This document shows positions 6,454 through 12,832 of a DNA stretch of 14,888 bases, in pieces; position 1 is the first letter of the stretch, and each line of letters starts with the position of its first letter. The notes beneath the pieces are model-generated. The model made no database searches, was not told the DNA's origin, and saw only the letters and a list, made by a program, of their open reading frames with translations. Origin of the DNA: Alphaproteobacteria bacterium UBA6189. GTDB lineage: Bacteria; Pseudomonadota; Alphaproteobacteria; Rickettsiales; UBA3002. Location: the NCBI GenBank assembly GCA_002422745.1, contig DITH01000033.1, positions 1-14,888 of the forward strand, given 5' to 3'. The translations under genes were made by a program, and so were the position numbers.

Positions 6454-6551
6454 ATCTTCGGATGAAGTGAAGCGCTCGCGGTTGGATGACCGGCTTAAAC
6501 TGCCTCAGATCGGATGTGACGAGGCGCTCGGGGTTGGATGACCTCAAACTG
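6454..6551 (+). repeat. Two degenerate tandem direct repeats upstream of the AlpA-like gene
   Basis: Unit A (6454-6502) and unit B (6509-6551) align over their length with small gaps. The best block is GCGCTCGCGGTTGGATGACC in A (6472-6491), repeated with one change in B (6524-6543); both units then end in AAACTG. The repeat fills most of the 245-base non-coding gap between the integrase and the AlpA-like gene. Possible roles are an operator for the AlpA-like protein, Xis sites, or iteron-like origin repeats for the prim-pol. None can be chosen from sequence alone. Confidence 0.7.
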
Positions 6552-6610
6552 TTTAACCGGTGCCGCTGACCCCAGATCAGGTGAGTTGCACCATTTTGAG
6601 GTGCCGACTC

Positions 6611-6811
6611 ATGATCACAGAACCACGCTACATTTCGCGTAAGCAGTTTCAGCAGCGCGTCAACATTTCTAAAGCTACGTTTCATCGCTTAGCGAAGAGC
6701 GATCCAACATTTCCTCGAAAAGTTTATTTTTCGACAGGCTGCATTCGATATTTAATCGAAGATGTTGAAGCCTGGGAAAAGGCGCGCACTCAAGATCGGT
6801 GGAGTGCCTAA
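6611..6811 (+). CDS. AlpA-family helix-turn-helix regulator/excisionase
   Basis: Small DNA-binding protein of 66 residues, the usual size for AlpA-type activators of integrase excision in P4-like elements. The sequence RYISRKQFQQRVNISKATFHRLAKSDPTFPRKVYF is the winged-helix MerR-like core; it is followed by CIRYLIEDVEAWEKAR, the conserved C-terminal strand and helix (normally R-x-x-x-EV-x-x-W). I chose ATG 6611, not an upstream in-frame ATG at 6560. The protein then begins just before the conserved core, and GAGGT (6598-6602) sits eight bases before it. Its stop codon TAA overlaps the ATG of the prim-pol gene by one base, so the two are translationally coupled. The tandem repeat just upstream is a plausible binding site. 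Whether it activates excision or represses is not visible. Confidence 0.88.
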   Translation: MITEPRYISRKQFQQRVNISKATFHRLAKSDPTFPRKVYFSTGCIRYLIEDVEAWEKARTQDRWSA

Positions 6812-7278
6812 TGAATTCCTCAGCAACTCTTGAAGTAGCGTTAGGGCTTGCATCGCAGGGCGTTCCTTGTTTCCCATGCAGGGATGATAAGCGGCCATCT
6901 TGTCCCCAGGGATTCAAAGCCGCCACAGCGGATCAAGCCATGTTGCACGAACTATGGACGAGGAATCCGGGTTCACTCATCGGCGTGCCGACAGGTGTCG
7001 CTACGGGGATGGATGTCCTAGACGTTGACCCGCGCCAAGGCGGTGACAAATGGCTTGTTTCCGTTAATGCATATTTGCCACCAACCCAAGCACACTCTAC
7101 GCGCAGCGGCGGCTGGCACATTTTATTCAAGCATCGTGAAGGTATCCGTAACTCAGCTAGTAAAATTGCTGCTGGCGTGGATGTACGAGGAGACGGCGGA
7201 TATATTATCTGGTGGCCCGCCATCGGCTTGGGTGTGTTGAATCAGGGTAGCTTTTACGAAAAGACCAGCGATATATGA
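6811..7278 (+). CDS. Bifunctional DNA primase/polymerase (prim-pol) N-terminal domain, truncated
   Basis: Primase-polymerase of the archaeo-eukaryotic type, used by plasmids, phages and satellites to start replication. The domain is essentially complete. Motif I is MDVLDVDPR (Asp71 and Asp73), motif II is STRSGGWHILFKH (His103), and motif III is GVDVRGDGGYIIWWPA (Asp124). The protein stops at 155 residues, about ten residues past the usual WWPA...VLN segment, with an unrelated-looking end (QGSFYEKTSDI). Relatives normally continue into a linker and a helicase domain, for total lengths of several hundred residues. The start ATG 6811 overlaps the upstream TAA, with GGAG six bases before it. Either the gene lost its 3' part by deletion next to the MuF-like fragment, or a minimal prim-pol survives and borrows a host helicase. 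Deletion seems likelier. Confidence 0.85.
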   Translation: MNSSATLEVALGLASQGVPCFPCRDDKRPSCPQGFKAATADQAMLHELWTRNPGSLIGVPTGVATGMDVLDVDPRQGGDKWLVSVNAYLPPTQAHSTRSGGWHILFKHREGIRNSASKIAAGVDVRGDGGYIIWWPAIGLGVLNQGSFYEKTSDI

Positions 7279-7297
7279 ATAGACTTGGTGTAATTTT

Positions 7298-7576
7298 ATG
7301 TCATCAGTCCAAAAAATCGAATACTTAATTTCTCCTAATGCTATTACCAAGGAATGGGACGATTGCGGAGATAATAGAGTTCGACGTTCTCATGCTTCCA
7401 TGGCTCAGAAGTATGGTAAAGGCAGAGGCCTTCCTTTGGATGAGCCATTTATTCTACCTTCTGGCGCTAAAATGCTCTATCCAGGTGATCAGTCGTTAGG
7501 CGCACCAGCTAAAGAAATTATCCAGTGTCGTTGTCGGGCCTATTACCGTGTGGATTGGCTTTCTTTAGCTGATTAA
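7298..7576 (+). pseudogene. Fragment resembling the C-terminal domain of MuF/SPP1 gp7-type phage head morphogenesis protein
   Basis: The 92-residue frame carries the tail-end signature of phage minor head (MuF-like) proteins. It has KEWDDCGDNRVRRSHASM (Arg30 and His32), then a stretch with DEPFILPSGAKMLYPGD, then GAPAKEIIQCRCRAYY (Cys-Arg-Cys at 77-79). In complete phage proteins this follows a 200-300 residue body that is absent here. The ATG at 7298 has no good ribosome site, and no other capsid, portal or terminase gene is near. I read it as a remnant left when the prophage interior was deleted, with the deletion joint somewhere in about 7245-7330. It might instead be expressed as a small stand-alone domain; MuF C-terminal regions are known attachment points for toxin domains, but no toxin motif is visible. 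Confidence 0.7.
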
Positions 7577-7588
7577 TGTTTCTATTCA

Positions 7589-7608
7589 TGGGTATCAATC
7601 TGGGTATG
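7589..7608 (+). repeat. Putative integrase arm-type sites, right end (two direct copies)
   Basis: TGGGTATC at 7589-7596 and TGGGTATG at 7601-7608 are spaced by 12 bp, the same period and orientation as the pair at 5113-5135. They lie about 50 bases inside the degenerate tRNA repeat. Confidence 0.55.
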
Positions 7609-7657
7609 TACAAACCGGCAAGATTGATATAAGCCTAATCTACAGTTACTTAGGACT

Positions 7658-7683
7658 CTGATTCGACAGCAGTCCTGGCACCA
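7658..7683 (+). repeat. attR candidate (degenerate copy of tRNA-Leu 3' end)
   Basis: The segment includes CAGTCCTGG followed by CACCA, matching the tRNA 3' end at 22 of 27 aligned positions. It lies where coding and base composition return to host style. The mismatches suggest an old insertion whose right copy has drifted free of tRNA selection. Confidence 0.6.
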
Positions 7684-7686
7684 TTT

Positions 7687-7701
7687 GACCTTTTAAAGGT
7701 C
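7687..7701. repeat. Perfect 7-bp palindrome just outside attR
   Basis: GACCTTT-T-AAAGGTC lies four bases beyond the attR candidate. In the uninterrupted chromosome it would directly follow tRNA-Leu, so it may be part of the original tRNA 3' trailer or an operator. There is no T-tract after it, so I do not call it a terminator. Confidence 0.4.
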
Positions 7702-7830
7702 GTCGCATGATTCCTTCGATTCCATTCCGCCTCTTAATGCCTAGCGGATAATTTCTATTTTTCGCGGCATGGCGCATTTACGCAGGCTGCGTCTTACTGT
7801 GGGCTCCCAATATCCCACAGGAGAGAGACT

Positions 7831-8340
7831 ATGCAGACCATTTATGAAATTCTCGCCACCGATCATCGGACGGTGCTGAATATTATCGATACGATTGAGA
7901 AAAGTGAAAGCCCGGAGCGGCGCAAGCACCTTATCACTCTCGCACATACGGAGCTGGCGATGCACAGCAAAGCGGAAGAGGAAGTCTTCTACCGCCCCTT
8001 ACGCGAACAGACCGGTGATGATGGGCTGCTCGGCCATTCGTTTCAGGAGCATGATAAAATCGATGCGTTGCTTGCTTCGTTGCAGTTCGGTTCGGCCGAG
8101 GATGCCGAATGGATGCGGAATTTGCGTGAACTGCGGCGGGTACTGGAAGCCCATATTGCGCTAGAGGAGAAGGATGTGTTCGCGCTGGCGCAGGCAAATT
8201 TCGATGATGCAGAAGCGTTTGAGATCGGCGCGCAGATGCTGGAAGAGAAAAGCCGCTTTGCCATGCCCAACCCGGTGAATGTCGCGCTAAGCAAAGCCAA
8301 AGAGTTATTGCATGGCGACAACCAGACGAGCTCTTCTTAA
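7831..8340 (+). CDS. Hemerythrin HHE domain protein
   Basis: Soluble four-helix-bundle protein with a non-heme di-iron site, used in bacteria for O2 or NO handling or for iron-sulfur repair. The 169 residues give one HHE domain with ligands at His12 (ATDHRTV), His45 and Glu49 (AMHSKAEEEVF), His74 (QEHDKID), and His108 and Glu112 (EAHIALEEKDVF), in the canonical order and spacing. The C-terminal 50 residues are a polar tail without a known domain. A strong ribosome site (GGAGAGAG) precedes the ATG. The gene appears monocistronic, because a terminator follows within 70 bases. It is the first host gene right of the integrated element, so its promoter region lies next to attR. The substrate and physiological role cannot be told from sequence. 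Confidence 0.93.
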   Translation: MQTIYEILATDHRTVLNIIDTIEKSESPERRKHLITLAHTELAMHSKAEEEVFYRPLREQTGDDGLLGHSFQEHDKIDALLASLQFGSAEDAEWMRNLRELRRVLEAHIALEEKDVFALAQANFDDAEAFEIGAQMLEEKSRFAMPNPVNVALSKAKELLHGDNQTSSS

Positions 8341-8380
8341 TATTTTCGAGTTACCGGGAAACCCGATGGCTCGCCTCCCC

Positions 8381-8411
8381 AGGCATCCCAGCCCCACTGG
8401 GATGCCTTTTT
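8381..8411 (+). terminator. Rho-independent terminator after the hemerythrin gene
   Basis: A perfect 11-bp stem, AGGCATCCCAG (8381-8391) with CTGGGATGCCT (8397-8407), has a five-base loop and runs into a T-tract ending at 8411. It lies 41 bases past the hemerythrin stop. Confidence 0.93.
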
Positions 8412-8473
8412 ATATGGGCCTCGTGCAATTGTGTTTCCTGCTACCGCGCAGTGCATTACAGTAGCCGCGCGCT

Positions 8474-8764
8474 ATGAAACCCCATCTTCTCTTTCCCCTG
8501 CTCACGATTTTTGTGCTCGTCGGCCTGCTGGCGGTGGCGCAGTATGGCTTGCCACGCGGGCCGGTGGTGACCGCTTTCTACCCTGCCGGAGAGGCATTTA
8601 CGCGGGCGAGTAATATTGCTGATGCTATTCTCGCAGATAGCGGATATACCGCAACCGTTATGGTCTCATCGCCCGAACAATACGACCAGCTACGCAAAGC
8701 TGGCGCTATTCTTTTCGACACACAAGGAGTTTCCACATGCCTACAGGCACCACCGCCTCGTTAA
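8474..8764 (+). CDS. Small exported or membrane-anchored hypothetical protein
   Basis: 96 residues. An N-terminal hydrophobic helix (LLFPLLTIFVLVGLLAVA, residues 5-22) after a short basic start looks like a signal anchor. The rest is a small soluble domain (GPVVTAFYPAGEAFTRASNI, then AGAILFDTQGVSTC near the end). I do not recognise a named family. The arrangement of an N-anchor, a VFxP-like strand and a late GA-hydrophobic-D stretch resembles short conserved hypothetical proteins in alphaproteobacteria. Its last 28 bases overlap the start of the chemoreceptor gene in another frame, which suggests translational coupling, although the receptor has its own AAGGAG. No clear ribosome site precedes ATG 8474. 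A partner role for the receptor is possible but unproven. Confidence 0.55.
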   Translation: MKPHLLFPLLTIFVLVGLLAVAQYGLPRGPVVTAFYPAGEAFTRASNIADAILADSGYTATVMVSSPEQYDQLRKAGAILFDTQGVSTCLQAPPPR

Positions 8765-10206
8765 CCGGCGTTCAGGCGAAAGCCGCATGTTACCTGAAAC
8801 ATTATATTGCCCTGCATGTGCCGCTCTGGCTGGCGCTGGGGTTATGGCGCGAGGAGGCGACGACGCCGCTGCTGGCCGGGCTTTCGGCCACACTGGCAGC
8901 CTTAGGCTATTTGGCGGCGACCAGTAACAATCGCGCGCTGGTAAATAATATGCTGGCCGTGCTGCTGGTCGGCCAGGTGATGATTGGGGTGGCAATACTG
9001 AAAGGCCATCCCTGGCAGATTGATCTGCATATGTATTTCTTCGCGGCATTGGGTATGCTGGCGGCATTAGTCAGCCCGAGCGCGATCTTATTCGCCACGG
9101 CTGCCATCGCGGCGCATCATGTGACCCTCTATTTTATGATCCCGTTGTATGTATTTCCCGGGGATAGCAGCCTGCTGCGGGTGGCAATACACGCGGTGAT
9201 AGTGGTGATCGAAGCCGGTGTGCTGATTGCCCTGACGCATGTGCTGCGCACCAGCTTTGCCCATAGCCAGGAAGCCACAGCACAGGCAGAAGAGGCACTG
9301 GCACGGATTCAGCTTGCCGAGGAAGAGAAGAAGCAGTTGGCCGCCGCCGCCGAGGTGAAGCGCCGCGACGCCATGACGCAATTGGCCGATGATTTCGAAC
9401 GGACGATCAAAACACTGATCGTCGACGTGGCACAGGTGAGCGAACAAACGGCAGAACTGGCCGAGCATATGTCGCAAAGCGCCAGCAAAGCACTGCACCA
9501 GTCGGAAGGGGTGAGCGAGGCTAGCCGCGTCGCGCTGGAAAGCACGACCGGCGTTTCCGGAGCGGCCGAGGAACTGAGCGCATCGATCCGTGAAATCAGC
9601 GCGCAGATGCAACGCACCTCGGGCATGACACGCGAAGCCGTGCAGAAAACCGGCGATGCCACCCGGATTATGGACGCGCTGGCGCAAAGCTCCGAGCAAA
9701 TCGGCAGCATCATCGCCATGATCGAAGCGATTGCCGATCAGATCAACCTGCTGGCGTTAAATGCCACCATTGAGTCGGCGCGGGCCGGGGAAGCCGGGCG
9801 CGGGTTCGCCGTGGTGGCCAGCGAAGTGAAAACCCTCGCCGGCCAAACCAGCACCGCGACGGAGGAAATCCGTGGTAAGATCGACGAAGTAAAACGCATC
9901 GCCAGCCAGGCTATCGGCAGCCTTAGCGGCATCCGCGAGGTGATCGACGCGATCGACAGCGCGGCAGCGGGTGTGGCTGCAGCGGTGGAGGAACAATCCG
10001 CCGCGACGACGGAAATCTCGACCATGGGCCAGCGTACGACCCAGCGCGCGGAAGAAATCGCCCATAGCGTGCTGGCCATTCGCAGTGGGGCCACCGATTC
10101 GGAAGAAGACAGCAAACGTTTGCTCGAGGTAGCCCACCAACTACATACACGCACCAGCGATTTGCGGAGCAAGGTCGATCAGTTCCTGCGCGCCGTGCGT
10201 CAATAA
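8737..10206 (+). CDS. Methyl-accepting chemotaxis protein with polytopic membrane sensor region
   Basis: Chemoreceptor of 489 residues that would control CheA/CheW. Residues about 25-170 form five or six membrane helices with little periplasmic sequence instead of the usual two helices and a ligand domain. This part includes GHPWQIDLHMYFFAAL (His91, His98) and AIAAHHVTLYF (His127, His128). A coiled coil rich in Ala/Glu (175-225) leads to the cytoplasmic signalling domain (about 230-489). The hairpin tip is QINLLALNATIESARAGE at 335-352, followed by GRGFAVVASEVKTLAGQT. AAVEEQSAATTEI near 415-427 resembles a methylation region. There is no C-terminal CheR-docking pentapeptide. AAGGAG at 8724-8729 fixes the start. 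The membrane part may sense electron-transport state or small molecules in the bilayer; the paired histidines might bind metal or heme. That is inference. Confidence 0.93.
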   Translation: MPTGTTASLTGVQAKAACYLKHYIALHVPLWLALGLWREEATTPLLAGLSATLAALGYLAATSNNRALVNNMLAVLLVGQVMIGVAILKGHPWQIDLHMYFFAALGMLAALVSPSAILFATAAIAAHHVTLYFMIPLYVFPGDSSLLRVAIHAVIVVIEAGVLIALTHVLRTSFAHSQEATAQAEEALARIQLAEEEKKQLAAAAEVKRRDAMTQLADDFERTIKTLIVDVAQVSEQTAELAEHMSQSASKALHQSEGVSEASRVALESTTGVSGAAEELSASIREISAQMQRTSGMTREAVQKTGDATRIMDALAQSSEQIGSIIAMIEAIADQINLLALNATIESARAGEAGRGFAVVASEVKTLAGQTSTATEEIRGKIDEVKRIASQAIGSLSGIREVIDAIDSAAAGVAAAVEEQSAATTEISTMGQRTTQRAEEIAHSVLAIRSGATDSEEDSKRLLEVAHQLHTRTSDLRSKVDQFLRAVRQ

Positions 10207-10247
10207 CCGGGGATGGGCACACCGTAGGGATTGATTATTTCCGCGCG

Positions 10248-10263
10248 GCTGCTAACAAGCAGC
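10248..10263. repeat. Perfect hairpin between the chemoreceptor and NDUFA9-like genes
   Basis: GCTGCT (10248-10253), loop AACA, then AGCAGC (10258-10263). No T-tract follows on either strand, so it is not a standard terminator. It sits 24 bases before the ATG of the next gene and could be an operator or a 5'-UTR hairpin. Confidence 0.5.
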
Positions 10264-10286
10264 AAACCAGCGCACGGGAACCTTTT

Positions 10287-11213
10287 ATGCAGCCCTACCC
10301 ACTTGTTACTATTTTTGGCGGCTCCGGCTTTTTAGGCCGCCATGTCGTGAAACGCTTCACTGCCGCTGGCTGGCGGGTTCGCGTGCTGACGCGCGACTGC
10401 GTTGCCGCCGAATTCCTGAAAGTCGCCGGTTATCCCGGTCAGGTTGTGATCGATTATGCCGATATCACCCAGCCGGAAACGCTGCAGGGTAAATGCGCCG
10501 GCTCAAGCGCGGTGGTGAATCTCGTTGGGGTACTTTATTCGCGCGGCCAGCAAAGCTTTACCCGTGTGCATGCAGAAGGTGCACGTGTCATTGCCCAGCA
10601 CGCAGCTGCGGCGGGCGCTACGGCATTGGTGCATGTGTCGGCCCTGGGCGTGGGCGCCGCAGATGCGCAATACGCAAAAAGCAAGCAGGCTGGCGAGGAC
10701 GCAGCGCGCGGCGAATTCCCGGCAGCAACCACCCTTCGCCCCTCGCTTATTATCGGCCCCGAGCACGGTTTCTTCCAACGCTTTGCGCGGATGAGCCTTG
10801 TGGCCCCCGCCCTGCCGCTGATCGGCGGTGGCACCACCCGTTTCCAGCCCGTACTGGTGACCGATGTAGCCGAAGCGGTGTTCCATTGCGCGACCCACGG
10901 GGAAACAGCGGGGAAAACCTATGAGCTCGGCGGGCCGGAGATTTATACGTTCCGTCAGTTAATGGAATTACTTCGCAGTACGACCCGGCGCGGCTTCGCC
11001 CTGGTGAACCTGCCGAGCTGTGTTGCCAGTCTGATGGGCGCGGTGGCCGAGTTGCTGCCCCTCCCGCCGATGATCACCCGCGATCAGGTACGTCTGCTGA
11101 AAACCGATAATGTGGTCAGCGATAGCGCCGAAGGCTTTGCAGCGCTCGGCATTACGCCACGTCCGATTACGGCCGAACTGCCGCATTACCTCGCGCGTTA
11201 CACGCGGCAATAA
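10287..11213 (+). CDS. NDUFA9-like atypical SDR (complex I-associated / NAD(P)-binding epimerase family)
   Basis: 308-residue Rossmann-fold protein related to the 39-kDa NDUFA9 accessory subunit of respiratory complex I. The nucleotide-binding motif is TIFGGSGFLGRHVV (8-21). The SDR-type active site is complete, with Ser118 in HVSALG and Tyr129-x-x-x-Lys133 in YAKSKQAGE. TLRPSLIIGPEHGFF follows, then TRFQPVLVTDVAEAV and TYELGGPEIYTF, both typical of this subfamily. In bacteria the role is unclear: complex I stability, or an independent reductase. In alphaproteobacteria this gene often lies near fzlA, as here. The next gene starts three bases after its stop, so they form an operon. The ATG is preceded only by a weak CGGGAA. 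Confidence 0.9.
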   Translation: MQPYPLVTIFGGSGFLGRHVVKRFTAAGWRVRVLTRDCVAAEFLKVAGYPGQVVIDYADITQPETLQGKCAGSSAVVNLVGVLYSRGQQSFTRVHAEGARVIAQHAAAAGATALVHVSALGVGAADAQYAKSKQAGEDAARGEFPAATTLRPSLIIGPEHGFFQRFARMSLVAPALPLIGGGTTRFQPVLVTDVAEAVFHCATHGETAGKTYELGGPEIYTFRQLMELLRSTTRRGFALVNLPSCVASLMGAVAELLPLPPMITRDQVRLLKTDNVVSDSAEGFAALGITPRPITAELPHYLARYTRQ

Positions 11214-11216
11214 ACC

Positions 11217-11684
11217 ATGAGCTTCGCCCGCCAGTTTACCGGCTCATTCTATTCGGCGGCGCTCTACGCCCGCCTGCGCGGCAGCCAGTCAGGGTACGGT
11301 TTGGGCTACGCGCTGTGGCTTTATGCCGTGATTGCCGTTTTGTGCACGCTGGTGGTGCTGGTACGCATGCCGCCCTCTATGCAATCGCTCCCCGTGCATA
11401 TGCTCGACACCCCGGCCCTCGGCTGGATTATGGTGGCGCTGATCGGCGCGATTTTGCGCGGCCTGATGCTGTTTTTCCTTGCCGTCGCGGCGCGGCTTTT
11501 TTCGTTGAAGCTGCGCCCGGTGGTGGATTACAAGGCGGCGTTTCGCCTCGCGGCGGTGGCATATACGCCGGTTGCCCTGATCGATGCGGTGGCATTCTGC
11601 CTGCATGGCCAGGCCCTGAACCCTTTGCTGCTTTTTGTGACTGGATGCATGATGCTGCTTGCTGCGCTTTACGCATCGCGGTAA
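11217..11684 (+). CDS. DUF1189/Yip1-like inner-membrane protein
   Basis: 155 residues with four predicted membrane helices: about 28-48, 70-92, 108-128 and 132-152. The N-terminus (SFYSAALYARLRGSQSGYG) is an amphipathic stretch of the kind seen at the start of DUF1189/Yip1-like proteins, which is my basis for the family suggestion. Function is unknown. Separated from the NDUFA9-like gene by three bases and from fzlA by 18, it looks like the middle gene of a three-gene operon. No catalytic residues are evident. Confidence 0.7.
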   Translation: MSFARQFTGSFYSAALYARLRGSQSGYGLGYALWLYAVIAVLCTLVVLVRMPPSMQSLPVHMLDTPALGWIMVALIGAILRGLMLFFLAVAARLFSLKLRPVVDYKAAFRLAAVAYTPVALIDAVAFCLHGQALNPLLLFVTGCMMLLAALYASR

Positions 11685-11702
11685 AACCATGCGCATCGCG
11701 CT

Positions 11703-12371
11703 ATGCTGACATTATTTCACTCCCCCCTCCTTCCCGGCTGCCGCAAAATCCGGCTGATGTTGAAGGAAAAAAACCTCCCCCACCAGCTGAAGGTGGAGGA
11801 TTTCTGGCTGCGCCGGTTCGAGTTTTTCGCACTGAACCCGGCGGGCGATGTGCCTGTCCTGCTCACCGAGAAAAACCAGCCCATCGTTTCGGCCTATGCG
11901 ATCGCCGAATACCTCGACGAGACGTTCCCCGAGGTGCAGTTTTTCGGCAATTCGCCCAACGAGCGCGCCGAAGTGCGGCGCCTGGTCGATTGGTTCGACG
12001 GCAAGTTCGACCGCGAAGTCACCCAGCTGGTACTGTTTGAGAAACTTTACAAACGCCTGATGGGGTATGGCGAGCCCTCGTCGGAAGCGATTCGCGCGGG
12101 GAAGAAAAACATCCTCTACCATCTCGATTATATCGCGCACCTGCTATCCTCGCGGAACTGGCTGGCGGGCGAATACCTTACCCTCGCCGACATCTCTGCT
12201 GCCGCACCGCTTTCCTCCCTTGATTATCTGGGTGACGTGCCGTGGGAGCAGTATCCCAGCGTCAAAGAATGGTATGCGCTGATTAAATGCCGCCCTGCCT
12301 TCCGCGAATTACTGGAAGACCGCGTGCAGGGTTTCCGCCCACCCGACCATTATACCGACCCGGATTTTTAA
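11703..12371 (+). CDS. fzlA: FzlA-type glutathione-S-transferase-like cell-division protein
   Basis: GST-fold protein of 222 residues, matching the FzlA subgroup of alphaproteobacteria. In Caulobacter, FzlA binds FtsZ filaments, curves them and is needed for constriction. The thioredoxin-like N-domain begins MLTLFHSPLLPGCRKIRLML and has NPAGDVPVL (the cis-proline loop) and AYAIAEYLDE. The all-helical C-domain has VRRLVDWFDGKFDREVT, ADISAAAPLSSLDYLGDVPWE and a conserved end, PPDHYTDPDF. FzlA proteins share that DFxREV-type helix and C-terminal tail, and they are thought not to use glutathione. The start has no clear ribosome site. A general GST function cannot be excluded, but length, tail and neighbours favour FzlA. 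Confidence 0.82.
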   Translation: MLTLFHSPLLPGCRKIRLMLKEKNLPHQLKVEDFWLRRFEFFALNPAGDVPVLLTEKNQPIVSAYAIAEYLDETFPEVQFFGNSPNERAEVRRLVDWFDGKFDREVTQLVLFEKLYKRLMGYGEPSSEAIRAGKKNILYHLDYIAHLLSSRNWLAGEYLTLADISAAAPLSSLDYLGDVPWEQYPSVKEWYALIKCRPAFRELLEDRVQGFRPPDHYTDPDF

Positions 12372-12444
12372 CGCCCCAGTTTTTCGTGCTGCTGAACTTG
12401 ATTCGAGCGGCAGCTTTCTTACATGAGAGGGAAAGGAGTCCACC

Positions 12445-12699
12445 ATGCCCGATATCACCGTCTATTCCACCACTTACTGCCCCTATTGCGTGCGCGCTAA
12501 GCAGTTGCTTGAACGCAAGGGCGCCAGCTTCACTGAGATCAATGTCGAAGACGACGCCGAACGCGAGAAGATGATCGCCCGCGCCGGCGGCCGCCGCACC
12601 GTGCCGCAGATTTTTATCGGCGATACGCATGTGGGTGGGTTCGACGATCTCCACGCGCTCGATAAGTCCGGCAAACTCGATCCCATGCTGAGCGCTTAA
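12445..12699 (+). CDS. grxC: Glutaredoxin 3
   Basis: 84-residue glutathione-dependent dithiol oxidoreductase of the cytoplasm. The active site is CPYC (Cys12 and Cys15). RRTVPQIFIGD provides the TVP cis-proline loop, and VGGFDDLHAL supplies the GG glutathione-binding turn. Length and motifs are complete. GAAAGGAG stands ahead of the ATG. It lies 73 bases after fzlA in the same direction and may be co-transcribed or have its own promoter; TTGATT and TTACAT with a 15-base spacer lie in the gap but are a poor match. Confidence 0.96.
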   Translation: MPDITVYSTTYCPYCVRAKQLLERKGASFTEINVEDDAEREKMIARAGGRRTVPQIFIGDTHVGGFDDLHALDKSGKLDPMLSA

Positions 12700-12738
12700 G
12701 CGATTGTGGCAAGAGTGCCGCATCGCGTGGCAGAATAG

Positions 12739-12747
12739 TTATCCACA
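12739..12747 (+). promoter_or_regulatory. Perfect DnaA-box 9-mer upstream of the histidine kinase
   Basis: TTATCCACA, the strict consensus, lies 94 bases before the kinase ATG. A chance match somewhere in a window of this size has about a one in ten probability, so alone this is weak evidence for DnaA regulation. Confidence 0.35.
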
Positions 12748-12795
12748 GCCCGTCATCAGCAAATATGCTGGTTTGCCAGAATCGTGGCCGTATTA

Positions 12796-12813
12796 CTTCA
12801 TGTAATAATGAAG
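12796..12813. promoter_or_regulatory. Inverted repeat, possible operator of the histidine kinase gene
   Basis: CTTCAT (12796-12801), GTAATA, ATGAAG (12808-12813) lies 20-37 bases before the kinase ATG in an AT-rich patch (ATTACTTCATGTAATAATG). It could be a regulator site overlapping the promoter or a leader hairpin. Another small hairpin, CAGCA-AATA-TGCTG, lies at 12757-12770. Confidence 0.4.
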
Positions 12814-12832
12814 CAATAATGACAGGTGTGGC

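Larger units (their letters stand above)
4973..7683 (+). mobile_element. Small tRNA-Leu-integrated element (P4/phage-like, degenerate)
   Basis: The span runs from the 3' end of tRNA-Leu to a degenerate copy of that end at 7658-7683. It contains a P4-type integrase, an AlpA-like regulator, a shortened prim-pol gene and a MuF-like fragment, all plus strand and noticeably AT-richer than the flanks. Putative arm-type sites occur just inside both ends. At 2.7 kb it lacks helicase, packaging and structural genes, so it looks like a deletion remnant of a prophage or satellite. The left boundary is firm; the right boundary rests on the imperfect repeat plus the arm sites. Confidence 0.75.
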
